From Klebsiella aerogenes KCTC 2190 (lineage in GTDB: Bacteria > Pseudomonadota > Gammaproteobacteria > Enterobacterales > Enterobacteriaceae), in NCBI RefSeq assembly GCF_000215745.1, contig NC_015663.1:4746780-4810779 (forward strand): DNA of 64,000 bases, read 5' to 3'. Made by a program: the position numbers and the translations under genes. Every line of letters starts with the position of its first letter. The stretch's first letter is position 1. The notes under the pieces are model-generated. The model did not search any database and was not told the origin of the DNA. It worked only from the letters and a program-made list of their open reading frames with translations. Of this stretch, positions 25,586 through 33,037 are shown in pieces.

Positions 25586-25831
25586 TTAATTGGACTGTTC
25601 GGCGGTCGGATCAAACAGCGCCAGCGCTTCGGTCGCTTCCTGAATCGCCTTGCGGGTTTTCGAGACAATCTCACTTTCCGTGTAAACGCGATCGAAAGAG
25701 TCTGCAAATAGCTCAGCTTTCAGATTACTGTCGCCAACCCAGTCAATGGCCAACTTCGCCGCGGCAGTGTCGTAGTTAACTTTCTTGATGATGGTCAGGC
25801 GGATTTGTTCTGCAGGTGTAATTTCTGACAT
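25586..25831 (-). CDS. small conserved-looking phage protein
   Basis: An 81-residue protein with GAGGTAAGAC before its ATG. It is helical (PAEQIRLTIIKKVNYDTAAAKLAIDWVGDSNLKAELFADSFDRVYTESEIVSKTRKAIQEATEAL). I recall similar small proteins in Klebsiella prophages between Rz1 and terminase, without function. No membrane segment is seen. Confidence 0.55.
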   Translation of the reverse strand: MSEITPAEQIRLTIIKKVNYDTAAAKLAIDWVGDSNLKAELFADSFDRVYTESEIVSKTRKAIQEATEALALFDPTAEQSN

Positions 25832-25952
25832 GTCTTACCTCTATGCGATGGGGGAGCATTATCGAAGCCACTCGATGGAATGGCTCCTGTAATGACACTA
25901 CAACGACACTATTTTGATGTGCGATATCAATACCCTCACTAGAGGAGACCGA

Positions 25953-26045
25953 ATGATTGTGGTCACTTATAGCCATAAGACGATCAGTCAGGCTATTGAG
26001 TTACACAATAGAAATCACACCACCACGTCAAAGGAGAATAAATGA
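25953..26045 (+). CDS. 30-residue leader-like ORF
   Basis: A tiny ORF with a strong AGAGGAG site before the ATG at 25953 and product MIVVTYSHKTISQAIELHNR plus ten more residues. Its stop codon overlaps the start of the next tiny ORF (ATGATGA), and the next gene's Shine-Dalgarno lies inside it. It runs opposite to all lysis and packaging genes here. The layout resembles leader peptides that couple translation of small toxins such as mok-hok. The product itself resembles nothing I know. Confidence 0.4.
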   Translation: MIVVTYSHKTISQAIELHNRNHTTTSKENK

Positions 26046-26158
26046 TGAAATGCAGTTCATTGCGTAAAATAATAAATCACCCAATTACCTATATCATCAC
26101 CGCATTCATTATGAGCCTGATTCATTACTGCCTGACCGGTTCGCCTCTATCTTTCTAA
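26042..26158 (+). CDS. 38-residue hydrophobic peptide, possible type I toxin
   Basis: A tiny ORF from the ATG at 26042 (or 26045) to the TAA at 26156-26158, behind AAAGGAG. The product has a basic N-terminus (MMKCSSLRKIINH) and one membrane-spanning stretch ([18 protein letters not shown]). The last 50 bases are antisense to the 3' end of Rz1. Size, charge and the overlapping leader ORF fit a type I toxin or other small membrane peptide. No antisense RNA promoter could be identified with confidence. Confidence 0.4.
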   Translation: MMKCSSLRKIINHPITYIITAFIMSLIHYCLTGSPLSF

Positions 26159-26387
26159 TTCCCGCCTTATCCAGATTGCACTGCCCCAGCGCAGAGTAAA
26201 GCTTCGCGTTTAACTCAAGACTTGCCTGCCACGTGAACGGAACACCTATTTCGGGGATCGGTGTGTCTGCAGTAAGGTCAGCGCTTATAGGGGCCACCGG
26301 CGCCGGCACGTAAACCGTCCGCGTATTCCCGCAAGCTGTCAGCAGCGGCAGCAGGAACAAGCTGTTTAGCGCACTGATCGCCTTCAA
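26109..26387 (-). CDS. Rz1-like outer membrane spanin lipoprotein
   Basis: A lipoprotein in the frame shifted against Rz. Starting at the TTG at 26385-26387 gives [19 protein letters not shown] with the lipidated Cys at 19; a GTG at 26411 or an ATG at 26447 would give longer N-termini. The mature part is proline-rich near its start ([27 protein letters not shown]), as in Rz1. At about 92 residues it is longer than lambda Rz1 (60). It overlaps the end of Rz by 110 bases and joins inner and outer membranes at lysis. Confidence 0.75.
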   Translation of the reverse strand: MKAISALNSLFLLPLLTACGNTRTVYVPAPVAPISADLTADTPIPEIGVPFTWQASLELNAKLYSALGQCNLDKAGIRKIEANRSGSNESGS

Positions 26388-26655
26388 GCGCCTGCCTGAT
26401 GTAGATAACACGCTGCTCACTTGCCTGGGAAAGTTCGTTCTTTGCATTCTGGGCTACCCGGGAAATGTCATTGATGAGGTTCATTGCAGTGACTACGCTA
26501 TTGCTAACGGTCTCGGCGGTTTCCGCCCTGACCGTTGCTTTATCACGCTGCTCTTTGAAGGTGATGGCGTTGTCGCGATAGTGGTTAATCGCCCAAGCCA
26601 TGGAAACCAGCAGGCAGATAACGACAGCGCAGATGATTGCGGTTAATCGGCCCAT
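26278..26655 (-). CDS. Rz-like inner membrane spanin
   Basis: A 125-residue protein started at the ATG at 26653-26655, overlapping the endolysin end by 13 bases. It has an N-terminal membrane anchor ([20 protein letters not shown], residues 4-23) followed by a periplasmic coiled-coil helix ([20 protein letters not shown]...). Together with the embedded Rz1 it forms the spanin complex that disrupts the outer membrane in the last lysis step. Confidence 0.8.
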   Translation of the reverse strand: MGRLTAIICAVVICLLVSMAWAINHYRDNAITFKEQRDKATVRAETAETVSNSVVTAMNLINDISRVAQNAKNELSQASEQRVIYIRQALEGDQCAKQLVPAAAADSLREYADGLRAGAGGPYKR

Positions 26656-27146
26656 TTCTGGCCCCACTCGCAGACTTGGCGCTCTATATCACGTCGAGAG
26701 ATCAGTCCCTTCCACTGCTTCCCACCGGCATATGTCCAGCGCTGCAGTTCTTTGCAGGCCGCCGGTATATCACCGGAGTTCAGCTTCTTCAGCAGTGTGG
26801 AGCTGGCGAAAGCACCAAGGCCAACGTTATAAGTGAAGGAGTAAAGCGCGGCACGGGTAGGCCCAGGGATGCGAACCTTGATCAGCGGGTCGATGGCGTT
26901 TGCCACCTTTCGCAGATCTGCCTTGAGCAGGTTGTCGCACTCTTTGTCGGTGTAGCGGTGACCGCGGCGAATGTCGGTACCGGTGTGGCCATCGCAAACA
27001 GTCCAGACGCCGACCACATCCTGGTAAGCGTAATAGCGTCGCCCTTCCAGTCCATCAGCATTTCCAAGCATGACAGAAGCGATTGCGATAGCGCCGGAAC
27101 CGCCGGCGATGGCGCCAATCAGTTTATTCCTGAGCGTCGGGTTCAT
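26643..27146 (-). CDS. GH24 lysozyme-type SAR endolysin
   Basis: A 167-residue muramidase. The catalytic triad spacing E-x8-D-x5-T is present as Glu34, Asp43 and Thr49 in [17 protein letters not shown]. The N-terminal segment (residues 9-27, [19 protein letters not shown]) is weakly hydrophobic and rich in Gly and Ala, typical of a signal-arrest-release anchor, so the enzyme can be exported by the host Sec system and activated on membrane depolarisation. It overlaps the holin gene by 23 bases. Confidence 0.9.
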   Translation of the reverse strand: MNPTLRNKLIGAIAGGSGAIAIASVMLGNADGLEGRRYYAYQDVVGVWTVCDGHTGTDIRRGHRYTDKECDNLLKADLRKVANAIDPLIKVRIPGPTRAALYSFTYNVGLGAFASSTLLKKLNSGDIPAACKELQRWTYAGGKQWKGLISRRDIERQVCEWGQKWAD

Positions 27147-27348
27147 CTCTGCTCCTGCTTCGTCGGTTGTCTTCGCGGATTTTAAAATACAAATTTGTCA
27201 GATACGTTAGTACGGCAATGACAATGCCCACCAGCACGCCGATGGCATTCCACTGCTCGGGGCTGTAGGCATTAAGCATGCCATTCAGGATGCTCCCGGC
27301 TGAAGCGCCATACGCAGCACCAGTGGTAATCTTTTCCATGGAATACAT
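27124..27348 (-). CDS. class II (S21-type) pinholin
   Basis: A 74-residue protein starting [10 protein letters not shown] at 27348, with a GAGGTGAGAGT ribosome site. Two membrane segments ([20 protein letters not shown] and [23 protein letters not shown]) and the ending [14 protein letters not shown] closely resemble phage 21 holin. The second Met at residue 4 (27339) allows the dual-start holin/antiholin pair known in S21. A pinholin fits the SAR endolysin next to it. Confidence 0.9.
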   Translation of the reverse strand: MYSMEKITTGAAYGASAGSILNGMLNAYSPEQWNAIGVLVGIVIAVLTYLTNLYFKIREDNRRSRSRDEPDAQE

Positions 27349-27454
27349 ACTCTCACCTCGCGTAGTTAGCGGGTGCTGTGTGTGTTTGAAAGGATCAGGA
27401 CCGTCGGGCTGATTTATCAACAAAGCTCGTCGTAGATGATTCCCGCGGTCCTGA

Positions 27455-27486
27455 AATAAAAAGGCCGCGCAAAAGCGCAGCCTTGA
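27455..27486 (-). terminator. terminator upstream of holin (proximal)
   Basis: AAGGCTGCGC/GCGCGGCCTT stem on the minus strand followed by TTTTTATTT. Together with the next one it blocks late transcription unless antiterminator Q acts. Confidence 0.65.
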
Positions 27487-27526
27487 AATGAGTTTTATCG
27501 AATGTCGATTTGCCCTTTTGCGGCAA

Positions 27527-27551
27527 AAAAAAGCCTGCTATGGAGCAGGCC
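27527..27551 (-). terminator. terminator upstream of holin (distal, tR'-like)
   Basis: GCCTGCT/AGCAGGC stem with a CCAT loop on the minus strand and eight Ts. The tandem pair lies between the expected late promoter region and the lysis genes, as lambda tR' does. Confidence 0.75.
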
Positions 27552-27767
27552 AAGAAGTAGGTTCATGTCAGACCAAACCGACAGCATCATTCCAAGTATC
27601 CCGAGCTACTGTTTTACCTGGAGGGCAATCGATGCTTCGCTTTGTCTTTCGTATATATAGCATGCGTTACAGAAGTGGGAAACGTAGCAAGAACATAAAA
27701 TTACAGAGTGGTTTTAACGCTCTGTAGACATTAAGATCCGATGTGTACTTAATGACAAGGAGTCAAT

Positions 27768-28055
27768 ATGAAACAGGTGATTTTAACAACAGTCTTGCTA
27801 GTATCCTCAGCGAGCGGCTTCGCTTCAGACACAGTCGGAAAATACAAACAAGGCGACTGCATAATAGGTACCGACCCACATTATAGCTGGAATGGCCAGA
27901 TCGCCGCCGTTGAAGCATATTCTGAAATCTCGGGCTTTTTCGGGCCTAAATACATCCTTAATTTTCCAAAATACAAATCTAGTGCTGTAGTCTTCGACAA
28001 GGACATCGAAGCGCACTCAACCAAAATTGGAGATAATTTCTGTAGAAATCTTTAA
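27768..28055 (+). CDS. small secreted/periplasmic protein, antisense in late region
   Basis: A 95-residue protein on the strand opposite to the late genes, with ACAAGGAG before its ATG. It starts MKQVILTTVLLVSSASGFAS, a clear Sec signal peptide with cleavage after about residue 20. The mature part has two Cys (GDCIIGTD and NFCRNL) that could form a disulfide. It occupies the gap between Q and the lysis genes where many lambdoid phages carry lysogeny-expressed accessory genes. No family is recognised. Confidence 0.65.
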   Translation: MKQVILTTVLLVSSASGFASDTVGKYKQGDCIIGTDPHYSWNGQIAAVEAYSEISGFFGPKYILNFPKYKSSAVVFDKDIEAHSTKIGDNFCRNL

Positions 28056-28061
28056 GACAAA

Positions 28062-28082
28062 AAACCCGCTCAGAGGCGGGTT
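28062..28082 (-). terminator. terminator of Q gene
   Basis: AACCCGCC/GCGGGTT stem on the minus strand followed by TTTTTTGTC, just after the antiterminator gene. Confidence 0.75.
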
Positions 28083-28128
28083 AACGTAAAATTGGCACAC
28101 TATCAAATTTACATGAAATATATGCTTT

Positions 28129-28818
28129 TCAGTTCGGTTTTGCAAGACTTGCATCTAAATTTGTCGCCTTTTGTTGTGAACGTGATCGCGTAGTCGATAT
28201 GAGCGCGTCGTTATCAAGCCTAACTAAGTTGCTGCGCATAGCCAGCCAATGAGGTAGATAGGTTTCCGTCCATGTGGATTTTGCTACGCCAACCAGTTCC
28301 GCCAGTTCCTGATATTCGTATGTGTCACGCCCCGCCAGTTCGGCTTTGACATCCTGCGCTGCCAGCCAGATAAGCTGCCGCAGGCGATCAACTGTTTTCT
28401 TTGCAATGCGAATGCCGGCCAGCTTCTCGCTGAATTGTTCCCACGCCCACCGGGTGATTGTCTCCTGGTGCTCCCAGCGGATATTGTCGCTGTAGTTCCA
28501 GAGCAGCCAGGCCTTCTGATGTTCTTCCAGCGACAGGAGAGCGCGGCGCCAGCTGGCAGTAGAAAACTCAACGGGCTGCACCAGGGCTATGGCTGAGCCT
28601 TTGGCGCGGGACTGCTTGCCGGGAACCGGAGGATTACTCGGCTTGACCATTCTCCCTGTCGCCGGGTCGACTACCTTCATCCGCTTATTGCTGCGAGCCG
28701 TCGCTTCAAACATTGCGTTCTCAGCGAAAGCTACCAGTTGCCCTTTCGTCGCCCCGCTCAGATCTGCGGTCGCCACAATGAGCTGCTGACGTACGTATTC
28801 CAGTTGCTGACTGTTCAT
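28129..28818 (-). CDS. late antiterminator Q-like protein
   Basis: A 229-residue protein similar in pattern to the phage antitermination protein Q group: [37 protein letters not shown] at the start, VEFSTASWRRALLSLEEHQKAWLLWNYSDNIRWEHQETITRWAWEQF in the middle and a C-terminal helical DNA-binding part (YEYQELAELVGVAKSTWTETYLPHWL). It is the last gene of the delayed early operon, upstream of two tandem terminators and the lysis genes, exactly where Q acts. Confidence 0.85.
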   Translation of the reverse strand: MNSQQLEYVRQQLIVATADLSGATKGQLVAFAENAMFEATARSNKRMKVVDPATGRMVKPSNPPVPGKQSRAKGSAIALVQPVEFSTASWRRALLSLEEHQKAWLLWNYSDNIRWEHQETITRWAWEQFSEKLAGIRIAKKTVDRLRQLIWLAAQDVKAELAGRDTYEYQELAELVGVAKSTWTETYLPHWLAMRSNLVRLDNDALISTTRSRSQQKATNLDASLAKPN

Positions 28819-28931
28819 GCGGCTTCCTTCTGTGGCTGGTTGGTTTTGGTCTGGCTGTGCTTTGCTACTGGCGGCAGGTTGGCGCGCTTAACGCTTTCGG
28901 CCTGGTATCGCAGGAAGTCGGCGTGGTTCAT
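28815..28931 (-). CDS. 38-residue small phage protein before Q
   Basis: An ORF from the ATG at 28929-28931 to the TGA at 28815-28817: [20 protein letters not shown] plus eighteen residues ending in QPQKEAA. It overlaps the rusA stop and the Q start (ATGA at both ends), so it is very likely translated. It has a basic helical start. Similar short proteins occur before Q in other lambdoid phages; function unknown. Confidence 0.6.
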   Translation of the reverse strand: MNHADFLRYQAESVKRANLPPVAKHSQTKTNQPQKEAA

Positions 28932-29293
28932 GCGGCCTCCAGTTCGGTGATGGTCAGTTCAAGCCTGCCGCCTTTGACAATTGGCATCCTCTTCACGCTG
29001 TAGTAGTCAACCTGCTGATCATCGAGCCAGAAACCAGATTTCGTCAGGGCGTCGAATGCTGCCTTTTGCAGGTTGTCCAGGTCACGGCGACGCCGGTCAG
29101 GCATGTGGCACTCGATACGGATTTTCACCGGTGTCGATAGGCCGATATCCAGCATTGCGTCTTTGATGATTCTTGCGACGCTGTCTTGGTACGCCTGCCC
29201 TTCTGCGCTGATATGCGTGCGCCCGCGGTTATGCCGGTAGTAGCGATTGTTGCTCGGTGGCCAGGGTAATGAGATCCGGTATTGGTTAGCCAT
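28928..29293 (-). CDS. rusA: RusA-family Holliday junction resolvase
   Basis: A 121-residue protein started at the ATG at 29291-29293 ([16 protein letters not shown]), the usual RusA beginning; an upstream frame to 29389 would overlap ninB heavily. The catalytic aspartates are present at Asp71, Asp73 and Asp92 region ([30 protein letters not shown]). It resolves recombination junctions made by the Bet/Exo system. It overlaps the ninB end by eight bases. Confidence 0.9.
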   Translation of the reverse strand: MANQYRISLPWPPSNNRYYRHNRGRTHISAEGQAYQDSVARIIKDAMLDIGLSTPVKIRIECHMPDRRRRDLDNLQKAAFDALTKSGFWLDDQQVDYYSVKRMPIVKGGRLELTITELEAA

Positions 29294-29735
29294 GCTGCTC
29301 ACCCCACTCTTTTGCCCATTCAATTTCGAGACGGGATTTCTCGCTGAACTTGACGCCCTGCTGTGTGCCGAACCAGTAGATAGCCTCAATGACCTCTACC
29401 ATCTGTCGAACGGTCATCTTGCTGGTACGCTGACCAAACATCACAACGCCGCCATCAAGTCCGGGCGCCATTCGTTGTTCTTGTTTTTTGGCCTTAGCTA
29501 CCATCGCCGTTATGAGGTCTTTCCAGTCGTCTGAATCGTATTTGTTCCCGAACCAGGTAACCTGGTCAGACAGATCTTTAAGGAGAGGCCACATCTTGCG
29601 GTTCTGATCCAGTGTGCGAGTCATCTCTTTGATATCGAGAATCAGCGGCCGCTTCAGGTCAACCGGTAACGTGCGGATGAAGTTGATAGCGTTCTGTTTA
29701 ACGTTTTCGTTGATGAGGTGGAATTGTTGCTTCAC
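29286..29735 (-). CDS. ninB: NinB-like recombination protein
   Basis: A 149-residue protein with GTG start at 29733-29735 behind a strong AGGAGGTG. It fits the NinB (Orf) family: [52 protein letters not shown] and [24 protein letters not shown]. NinB is a RecFOR-like mediator that loads on SSB-coated DNA. It starts the nin-like operon ninB-rusA-orf38-Q. Confidence 0.88.
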   Translation of the reverse strand: MKQQFHLINENVKQNAINFIRTLPVDLKRPLILDIKEMTRTLDQNRKMWPLLKDLSDQVTWFGNKYDSDDWKDLITAMVAKAKKQEQRMAPGLDGGVVMFGQRTSKMTVRQMVEVIEAIYWFGTQQGVKFSEKSRLEIEWAKEWGEQHG

Positions 29736-29765
29736 GCTTCACCTCCTGAGAGATAAAACGCAGAA

Positions 29766-29793
29766 TGCAGAAAATCGCAGGTGCATTTCTGCA
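29766..29793 (-). promoter_or_regulatory. hairpin in ninB leader
   Basis: TGCAGAAA/TTTCTGCA perfect 8-bp stem with a 12-nt loop, lying 30-60 bases upstream of ninB. No T-run follows, so it is more likely a regulatory structure or operator than a terminator. Confidence 0.35.
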
Positions 29794-29919
29794 TCTGTGA
29801 CTGGTTGAAAGGTGTTCTGATTGTCGTTTGCACTTTGAGTCCCCTCAAAGCGCAGAAGTCACCGGAGTTGTTCAGGCTCCGATGACATGATTATGGCGGG
29901 TTGATAATGGAAAATCAAT

Positions 29920-30195
29920 TCATCTACAAGGAACCGGCGTTGGGCACTCCCTAATAACAACTAACTGCAATTCTTCCTGAGTAGGTATAACGTCAGCAGC
30001 CACATTATATCTCTTTCCATTGCATTCCATTAAATGAACCTTTAAATGGTAAAAACGTAATTCAGCTCCTGGAGGCGTCTCATCTCCAGCCCTCATCAAT
30101 ACAGGTTTTGAAACAACTCTAACTACCTCTAGGTTATCTTCAAACTGCCTTACGTCTCCGGCATAACCATGCCCAAAAACTATGTAATCTTGCAT
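29920..30195 (-). CDS. hypothetical early phage protein
   Basis: A 91-residue protein started at the ATG at 30193-30195 with GAGGTG six bases upstream; a GTG at 30204 overlaps the ribosome site. It is a small beta-rich protein (MQDYIVFGHGYAGDVRQFEDNLEVVRVVSKPVLMR...) without signal or membrane segments. It lies between the broken 58-codon gene and ninB. Unknown family. Confidence 0.55.
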   Translation of the reverse strand: MQDYIVFGHGYAGDVRQFEDNLEVVRVVSKPVLMRAGDETPPGAELRFYHLKVHLMECNGKRYNVAADVIPTQEELQLVVIRECPTPVPCR

Positions 30196-30328
30196 GTCAT
30201 TCACCTCATTAAAGTTATGGAAGATAATATCCCTAATGTAACTTTCGGATTCAAAAATTTTTTTACAATTTGAGATGGCTGACGAATTTGTGTCTCAAGT
30301 CTTTCCGGTCTGCTGTAGGTTGAGGAAT

Positions 30329-30505
30329 CTACATCATACCGGGTGCGGCTCCTTCCCTGCACCGCTTCAATTCACATAGTGCGCTTAGTATCTGTCCAGA
30401 CTCTTCAGCTTCCTGTTCTGAACCTAATTCAGACATCATTTCTGAATGTGCCTATGTTTTTTCGATGAGAGCATTTAACTCTTCATCAGTGAGAATCTTT
30501 GACAT
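30329..30505 (-). pseudogene. 58-codon phage gene interrupted by an in-frame amber
   Basis: From the ATG at 30503-30505 the frame reads MSKILTDEELNALIEKT, then TAG at 30452-30454, then continues open as AHSEMMSELGSEQEAEESGQ and nineteen more codons to a TAG at 30329-30331. Codon use and composition are continuous over the amber, so it is probably one small early gene broken by a nonsense change. It lies just after the bacteriocin operon terminator. Confidence 0.5.
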
Positions 30506-30547
30506 GCTAGTTTTCTCTTAAAAGACGGCTTGCGGAACACACAGTAT

Positions 30548-30570
30548 CAAAAAAACCCGCCATGGCGGGT
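30548..30570 (-). terminator. terminator of bacteriocin operon
   Basis: A perfect 20-bp palindrome, AAACCCGCCATGGCGGGTTT, with a seven-T run on the minus strand, 28 bases after the immunity gene stop. Confidence 0.8.
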
Positions 30571-30598
30571 TTATATTGTTTTGAAGCGGCTCAGGAGA

Positions 30599-30862
30599 TT
30601 AGCTATCCTTGAATCCTGGCTTGCCATTTTTTGCACGCCATTCTTTTACTTCCTTTACAACCCCCTCTGGACTATCCTCTCGGTCCTTTGGAGGATAGAA
30701 GATAACATCAGAACCATCAGGGTGCTCAGTAAGCCGTTCAAACTCTAATACGTTTTGTACGTCTTCGTCTTCCGTTGTAGTATTTGGGTTAAATATCTTT
30801 TTTACGAAAGCTAAAAATTCAGCTTCGGTAAAATCAGAAATACTTTTTTTATCGTCCATCAT
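30599..30862 (-). CDS. DNase bacteriocin immunity protein (Im family)
   Basis: An 87-residue acidic protein closely resembling colicin E2/E7/E8/E9 immunity proteins: SISDFTEAEFLAFVKKIFNP, FERLTEHPDGSDVIFYPP and EDSPEGVVKEVKEWRAKNGKPGFK. The second block holds the conserved DSxxxYYP-type helix III that contacts the DNase. The ATG overlaps the bacteriocin stop, so both are made together. It binds and blocks the HNH domain in the producer cell. Confidence 0.95.
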   Translation of the reverse strand: MMDDKKSISDFTEAEFLAFVKKIFNPNTTTEDEDVQNVLEFERLTEHPDGSDVIFYPPKDREDSPEGVVKEVKEWRAKNGKPGFKDS

Positions 30863-32937
30863 TTACCACCATTACTTTTGTGTACTTCAATGTGTTTTTT
30901 GGGAGTCATAACCCGCAAGTTATCAACATCAAATACATCCCCACCATCTTTAATAGCTTTTACGTGATGTAACTCATGTTTAAGTCTTCCTCCAACACGC
31001 TCACTTTTGCGGACGAAGGACGACTTTCCTAACTTAATACTACCTAAGCTAGCTTGATCAAACTGCTCACTTAGCTCTGGGGTATCAGAAACAGTCTTCC
31101 AGAAAGCTCTGCGGAACGAATTAAAGTTCGAGAACTCACGACCACGTAATTTATCAGCAATCTGGCTTGGAATTGGAGAGCCTAGTTCCTCACCCGCTTT
31201 GTCTAACCAACCATCACCAACCTGCTCCCCTTTACCGGTGACTTTGCCTGGCAAGTCTCGAGGGCTAGCCAACATAACATAAATGGGCTCAACTCCACTT
31301 ACAAGCGCGTCAGGCTGCCAATAGATAAAGTCCTGTATCGCCAAATCTTCCGCAGCTGGATAGGTCGTTGTTACGATGCTATCTGCTTGTCGGATATCTG
31401 TGCCCGTATGTACAGGAGTCTTTGGCACTGGCCCCGTATTACCGGTATTGGCAGGTACTGTTGGCCCGCTTGGAACAGGGTTAATCAGAATGGTACGAGA
31501 TGGAGCGCCTGCCACTGCCGGAACCGTAATGCGATCAAGGCCAGTAGCTTCATCCCGGACTGCATTAAGTACCGGAACAGCTGCAGACACCCCGCCGACA
31601 CCAGTTTTAACCATGTGTACGGACTGACGACCATCATCGTCAGTAGTAATGAAGCTACGTACTGGTAAGTTGACACTGGTCATCCCTGGCTCAATACTAA
31701 CCTTACCTGCCGCCATCAATCGGGCCTGCACAGCCAGCATTTCAATATCTCGTCCCGGTACTCGATCGCTACCTGTCCCCACTGGAATTGGTGTAAATCC
31801 AGCTACAAATGCACCTACCATAGCCCCAACTGGACTAACCACTGCAATGTCGGAAACGGCAACAGCTCCTCGCCATAAGGCACTGGCTACCCAACCGGCC
31901 AGCTCACTAGCAGTAGTCATAACGCCACCAGCTACCGATGTAAGCTGTAATGCAGCAGGCGCACGGTTAAGGGCCATAACTCCGGCTTTCGCAAGTGCAG
32001 CACTGCCTGCCGCGGCCTTTTCTGGGGAGTAAGATGGAGTCGGTAAAATACCGGCTTTCTTGTAAAGAGCCTGTCGTGCCTCCTCAGCTTTTCGTGCTTC
32101 TTCAGCCTTCCTTGCCTCTTCAGCTTTACGTGCTTCCTCCGCTTTTCTTGCCTCCTCAGCTTTACGCGCTTCTTCAGCCTTCCTTGCCTCCTCGGCTTTC
32201 CTGGCAGCTTCAGCCTGACGTGCAGCCTCCTCAATATCCGCCTTAATCTGCTTGCTAGTATTCCAGGCATCAGTAAGTGAAGGAACTTCCACATCCTTGT
32301 CCCGATAACCAGTACGGTCGTCACCCTTACCCCCACCATTTATGATGTAAGCAACACGTACCCGGGTCATTACTTTATCGTTGCTGAGCCAAAATCCATT
32401 TGGAATTGTCCCTTGCAGTACTGAAAGATAAATATCTGGCGAGACCTTGTTTTGTGCTGCGATAGTTCCACTATCGTTGCTACCACCGGTTCCGCCAATC
32501 CCGGGCGGAGTTTTACCCAGCACATGCCCGGTTTCAATACTTCCGCCAGTATACATAAACCCATTATTAGCATGTACGGTGATAATATTACCCAGCCCAA
32601 GAGCCGAGGCCTGATCTGCCGAAATATCGGTGATGCCGAGTTTTAAAGTACCAGTCTCAGTTAACTCTGTAATAGACAGGTGTGCATTGGGATTGATCGC
32701 TTTGGCACCTTTAATAATCGCCGATAATTTACTCTTAACTGCTGGGTCGTTTACTACTGCATCAATTTGTCGGCGAGCAGCTGTATAGCCAGAAGATGAG
32801 CCGCCACTGTCATTACCACCAGTACCGTTAGAACCGCCTCCAGGAGTAGAATTATCAGGTCGTTCATTTAAGTTTGCACCGGAGCCCCCCAAGTTCTCAC
32901 CCGCAATTTCTCCAGGCCCTTTGAGTTCAGTTGACAT
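30859..32937 (-). CDS. S-pyocin/colicin-type HNH DNase bacteriocin (klebicin-like)
   Basis: A 692-residue secreted toxin. Residues 20-50 are Gly/Ser/Asn-rich and disordered, as in Tol-dependent colicins. Residues 51-220 may be a receptor-binding domain. Residues 231-290 form a charged helix with seven KAEEAR hexapeptides (247-288). Residues about 310-560 fit the Pyocin_S translocation domain, ending FIYWQPDALVSGVEPIYVML. The C-terminal 130 residues are a colicin E9-like DNase (GKVTGKGEQVGDGWLDKAGE...), with HELHH at 654-658 and His682 and His686 completing the HNH metal site. It starts behind AAAGGA, about 100 bases after the S74 fibre gene. Confidence 0.93.
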   Translation of the reverse strand: MSTELKGPGEIAGENLGGSGANLNERPDNSTPGGGSNGTGGNDSGGSSSGYTAARRQIDAVVNDPAVKSKLSAIIKGAKAINPNAHLSITELTETGTLKLGITDISADQASALGLGNIITVHANNGFMYTGGSIETGHVLGKTPPGIGGTGGSNDSGTIAAQNKVSPDIYLSVLQGTIPNGFWLSNDKVMTRVRVAYIINGGGKGDDRTGYRDKDVEVPSLTDAWNTSKQIKADIEEAARQAEAARKAEEARKAEEARKAEEARKAEEARKAEEARKAEEARKAEEARQALYKKAGILPTPSYSPEKAAAGSAALAKAGVMALNRAPAALQLTSVAGGVMTTASELAGWVASALWRGAVAVSDIAVVSPVGAMVGAFVAGFTPIPVGTGSDRVPGRDIEMLAVQARLMAAGKVSIEPGMTSVNLPVRSFITTDDDGRQSVHMVKTGVGGVSAAVPVLNAVRDEATGLDRITVPAVAGAPSRTILINPVPSGPTVPANTGNTGPVPKTPVHTGTDIRQADSIVTTTYPAAEDLAIQDFIYWQPDALVSGVEPIYVMLASPRDLPGKVTGKGEQVGDGWLDKAGEELGSPIPSQIADKLRGREFSNFNSFRRAFWKTVSDTPELSEQFDQASLGSIKLGKSSFVRKSERVGGRLKHELHHVKAIKDGGDVFDVDNLRVMTPKKHIEVHKSNGGK
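32074..32199 (-). repeat. seven 18-bp in-frame repeats encoding KAEEAR
   Basis: Seven tandem 18-bp units inside the bacteriocin gene, differing at synonymous positions (for example GCTTTTCGTGCTTCTTCA versus related forms on the + strand). They give a long regular charged helix; copy number could vary by slippage. Confidence 0.8.
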
Positions 32938-33037
32938 TTTATAAATCCTTTTTTTACATCAGCAGGGTATTAACTCCTGCTAATGTGTTAATAATGACAA
33001 ATCTAATTTATTAATTTCTGAAAGGCTTAGCTCTCGG

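Noticed and set aside
27702..27726. ACAGAG...CTCTGT inverted repeat as a terminator or operator
   Set aside because: Only six paired bases around an 11-nt loop and no T-run; could be chance in an AT-rich gap.
32074..32199. Regular 18-bp repeats as a CRISPR-like array
   Set aside because: They are contiguous, in frame, without spacers and encode KAEEAR repeats.
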